From NCBI GenBank assembly GCA_903642225.1, contig CAHJWI010000002.1, forward strand, positions 1 through 64,000: a stretch of 64,000 nt of DNA. The letters are read 5' to 3'. Of this stretch, positions 62,901 through 64,000 are shown one piece after another. Within the stretch, counting starts at the first letter, position 1. Every line of letters starts with the position of its first letter. The position numbers and the translations under genes were made by a program. The stretch is from Acidobacteriaceae bacterium. Lineage in GTDB: Bacteria; Acidobacteriota; Terriglobia; Terriglobales; Acidobacteriaceae. A model generated the notes under the pieces. It did not search any database. It worked only from the letters and a program-made list of their open reading frames with translations, and was not told the DNA's origin.

Positions 62901-63226
62901 CTGCTTTCCGCGCGCCCGCTTTCGGGACCGTAGGCAATCTTGGCCGCGACACCCTGACCGGACCTGGCTTTGCGGACTGGGACTTGTCGCTGCTGAAGAG
63001 CACACGCATTTCCGAAAGGGCGCGTGTACAGTTTCGAGCCGAGGTGTTCAATCTGCTGAATCACACGAACCTGCTAACGCCCAACGCGGTTATCTTCAGT
63101 TCAGGTCCGTCCCAGGGGAACACTGCCGCGCAGACCACAGCAGCCGTTCAAAGCCCGACGGCGGGTGTGATCACAGCGGCGTCTACGTCCCGACAGATTC
63201 AACTCGGGCTCAAGTTCATCTTTTAG
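59987..63226 (+). CDS. TonB-dependent receptor, Oar-like, with carboxypeptidase-regulatory-like domain
   Basis: 1079 residues from ATG 59987, whose signal peptide (LLALSSALLSTVAVAQ) fits; a start at 59903 adds an unlikely leader. No strong ribosome site. The regulatory-like Ig domain is at about 22-115 (ITGVVSDPSGAAVPNAAVLV, YAAPSIPVGNYTVTSTADGF). The plug follows (VKDLPLNGRSYDQLITLNPA, MFAVSGRRPQDNLYLLNGVE, ISIVTASGTNALHGSAYEFL) and the barrel ends in LGLKFIF. It differs widely from the receptor at 30568, so they are not recent duplicates. Probably imports an oligosaccharide or peptide. No hydrolase adjoins it. Confidence 0.93.
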   Translation: MTYRRNLLALSSALLSTVAVAQVVGGTITGVVSDPSGAAVPNAAVLVHNDDTGTERRLFTDAAGRYAAPSIPVGNYTVTSTADGFAPQRRTAVQLAVGQSTAINLSLAVQSSQEQVSVEANAGVVNLSTEQTSGLVSERQVKDLPLNGRSYDQLITLNPATVNYTAQRSGSVGTSNSSVGNMFAVSGRRPQDNLYLLNGVEYTGASLINVTPGGTSGQLLGVDAVREFNVVADTYGANYGKRQGAQISIVTASGTNALHGSAYEFLRNSYFDARNYFDQSRKPNFQRNNFGGALGGALVHDKAFLFGNYEGYRQNLGITDVTLVPDTQARAGLLPNAAGVETKVTIGPGVAQLFNLWPVQNGPELLDANGHRTGIGLAYSSPTQHIREEFATARFDSNLTANDLFFAVYTVDDSTANTPTQNPLSLISEDLREQVLSLQEQHVFSARLLNTARFGFSRASFFFLGSVPADVQAATGTFVAGKPIGAVVIAGSTASNGSSQITGAGANVGSNNAIARNLFTFDDHIFYTVGRNQIEAGGWLQRLQSNDNLAQNQYGQASFASLATFVAGTVKTFTVVPNPTALNWRSWFGAGYVEDTLKIARNLEISAGIRMESTNGFNEAHGRAGVYQVANGVLQTTPTVGSAGLPDNRARFLPEPRAGVAWDVHGDGKTAVRASIGLHHSLLDNLDYRLDQAAPFNTTLSYSNVPVANPTSGATGLISPSNVQTDLATPGVVAYTVRVEQQIAPSLSLTVAYVGSHGYHQILSEDQNEPASIVCNNNCPTGVANGTLYYPTTVKANPALANTTSWVSQGVSNYNALEVDVRRQFAHGLQFRANYTFARNLDNGSAWNTSVSANTPAFVSYPQNPGLDYGPAATDVRHVAAFNGSYDLPLGGTHGRLAGHGAVVDRAVSGWTVSTIATLQTGFAFSPQLGYNPTGSGDTRNPVRPNANPVFRGSVYTKGSTAQRAAKYFDPTAFRAPAFGTVGNLGRDTLTGPGFADWDLSLLKSTRISERARVQFRAEVFNLLNHTNLLTPNAVIFSSGPSQGNTAAQTTAAVQSPTAGVITAASTSRQIQLGLKFIF

Positions 63227-63249
63227 AAGATTCGCCAGCCTGCATCGCC

Positions 63250-63872
63250 CTATGAACTGTCGACGACAAGATCAGCGGAAACTTCAGGGCTTTGGCTCAA
63301 TGCATACTCATCCTCTGCCGGCATCCAGACATTAAGCCACTCAGACCTTGAGTCCTCACCATCCCGAGCAAGCCCGCGAGCAAGACGCAGCGAGGGCTCC
63401 GCATTGCACCAGATCCTGAACGTGTATGCGTTTCGGAACTCTGCTTTCAGACAAAACACGCCCTCAAGCACAAGGGGCACTCCCGCGGGTACATCGGCCC
63501 ACTGCGCCAGGTCATCCCTCACCCAGTCGTAGCGCTGTTAGTGGAGCGCTTCACCAGCGGAACCGGGCAGGATTACCTGCTCAGCAAGCCGGGGTAGATC
63601 GAACAGATAACCTATCTCGCCCTTACGTTCTTCTCGGCGCGGTAAGGGCAGAAAGAACTCATCCACATGCACAAGAAAGGCGTTGCCCTTGGCAGTGACA
63701 AGTTGCTAGCAAGCGTGCTCTTACCCGATGCCCCCGGCCCGTCAACAGCCACGAACGCGCGAGGGTAGCCGACTGCTGTTCGCTTGATCCGATCGGCGAG
63801 TTCAACGAAATCGACCTGTGCAAACGGCACCAGGCTTCGCTTCTGCCCTGGAGCTGTCTTCAGTTCATCCAC
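63250..63872 (-). pseudogene. Uridine-kinase-like P-loop gene with a frameshift and an internal stop
   Basis: Frame one (GTG 63872, 13 bases inside the upstream gene) has the Walker A AVDGPGASGKSTLASN. Near 63700 the protein switches frame: AFLVHVDEFFLPLPRREE and IGYLFDLPRLAEQVILPG continue in another frame. That frame then meets a TAA at 63538-63540 where GEALH*QRYDW should read Tyr. It resumes as WADVPAGVPLVLEGVFCLKA and RIWCNAEPSLRLARGLARDG, ending at 63250. Whole, it would be a uridine kinase-like or P-loop NTPase protein of about 206 residues. One indel plus one nonsense codon make real inactivation likely. Confidence 0.75.
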
Positions 63873-64000
63873 TTGCGGTCGTTGGGTTTGCGACGCTCAT
63901 CTTCGGGCGAGATGTAGCGGCCTTCGTTGTCAAAGTGGATGTCGGTGCGGCCATGTTTTCGCATGTGGACTTCGAACTTCTTTGCGGCGGAGCGGCGTCT
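63860..64000 (-). CDS. C-terminal end of an unidentified protein (5' part outside window)
   Basis: The last 46 codons, ending TGA at 63860-63862, read RSAAKKFEVHMRKHGRTDIH and then FDNEGRYISPEDERRKPNDR, with KWMN at the end. The composition is strongly basic and hydrophilic. I do not recognise the family. The frame is open to the window edge. It overlaps the start of the kinase-like pseudogene by 13 bases, so the two were in one operon. Confidence 0.6.
   Translation of the reverse strand, partial: RRRSAAKKFEVHMRKHGRTDIHFDNEGRYISPEDERRKPNDRKWMN

Noticed and set aside
1-64000. tRNA, rRNA, CRISPR, prophage or insertion-sequence features
   Set aside because: I looked for repeat-spacer arrays, transposase or integrase motifs and tRNA-like cloverleaf sequences and saw none I could support.

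Overview
The window is high-GC bacterial chromosome and most resembles the Acidobacteriota, class Terriglobia (Terriglobus/Granulicella/Edaphobacter type). The evidence is family content: two very large Oar-like TonB-dependent receptors with an N-terminal carboxypeptidase-regulatory-like domain, a two-domain ThyX-like protein, a CRTAC1 (FG-GAP plus ASPIC/UnbV) protein, a seven-heme cytochrome with a TPR tail, and many exported glycoside hydrolases. The taxonomic call is inference. I see no rRNA, tRNA, CRISPR array, insertion sequence or prophage.

Layout. 1-3783 (minus) is ThyX-like followed by two tandem acyltransferase-3 genes, the last cut by the window edge. 3885-8105 (plus) holds a DUF2071 protein, a frameshifted M28 peptidase, coaD and a third acyltransferase. 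8493-12721 is a Kdo block: a DegT-type aminotransferase, kdsA and kdsD on plus, facing kdsC and a damaged DUF1697 gene on minus. 12769-17593 has a Tat-exported GH32 enzyme, a small membrane protein, an amino-acid permease and a GH130-like protein. 17661-24774 has a tiny basic protein, a PcrA/UvrD helicase with a long acidic insertion, RNase T2, a LOG protein, an old-yellow-enzyme reductase and an HNH protein. 24848-30344 has CRTAC1, a hydrolase, another small basic protein, and a cytochrome/TPR pair. 30568-37567 has a TonB receptor, a GH13 enzyme and a GntR/LacI hybrid regulator. 38097-42291 has a TetR-membrane protein pair with candidate operators, then a DUF2382/OmpA envelope-stress group. 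42347-54645 is rich in sugar genes (GH3, trehalase, GH42, GH27, ribulokinase) with PilZ, an SDR and gene debris at 47.3-48.1 kb. 55030-57149 is a two-gene arginine-to-glutamate-semialdehyde unit. 57406-63226 has a KimA-like K+ transporter and a second TonB receptor. 63250-64000 has a broken uridine-kinase-like gene and the tail of another gene.

How the genes fit together. The exported GH13, GH130-like, GH32, GH3, GH27, GH37 and GH42 enzymes, the two TonB receptors, the ribulokinase and the AraR-like regulator point to scavenging of plant or microbial oligosaccharides. The Kdo block supplies the LPS inner core. ArgZ-like plus RocD would turn arginine into a carbon and nitrogen source.

Most notable signals. 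(1) The GC skew of the plus strand flips sharply from C-rich to G-rich at about 8.1-8.5 kb, independent of gene direction, as at a replication origin or an inversion breakpoint. (2) In the two-domain ThyX-like protein, the two halves of the ThyX signature sit in different domains. (3) Paired GAACAYGTTC inverted repeats lie in front of the TetR operon. (4) Several genes carry indels or a nonsense codon, so either local decay or assembly error must be considered.
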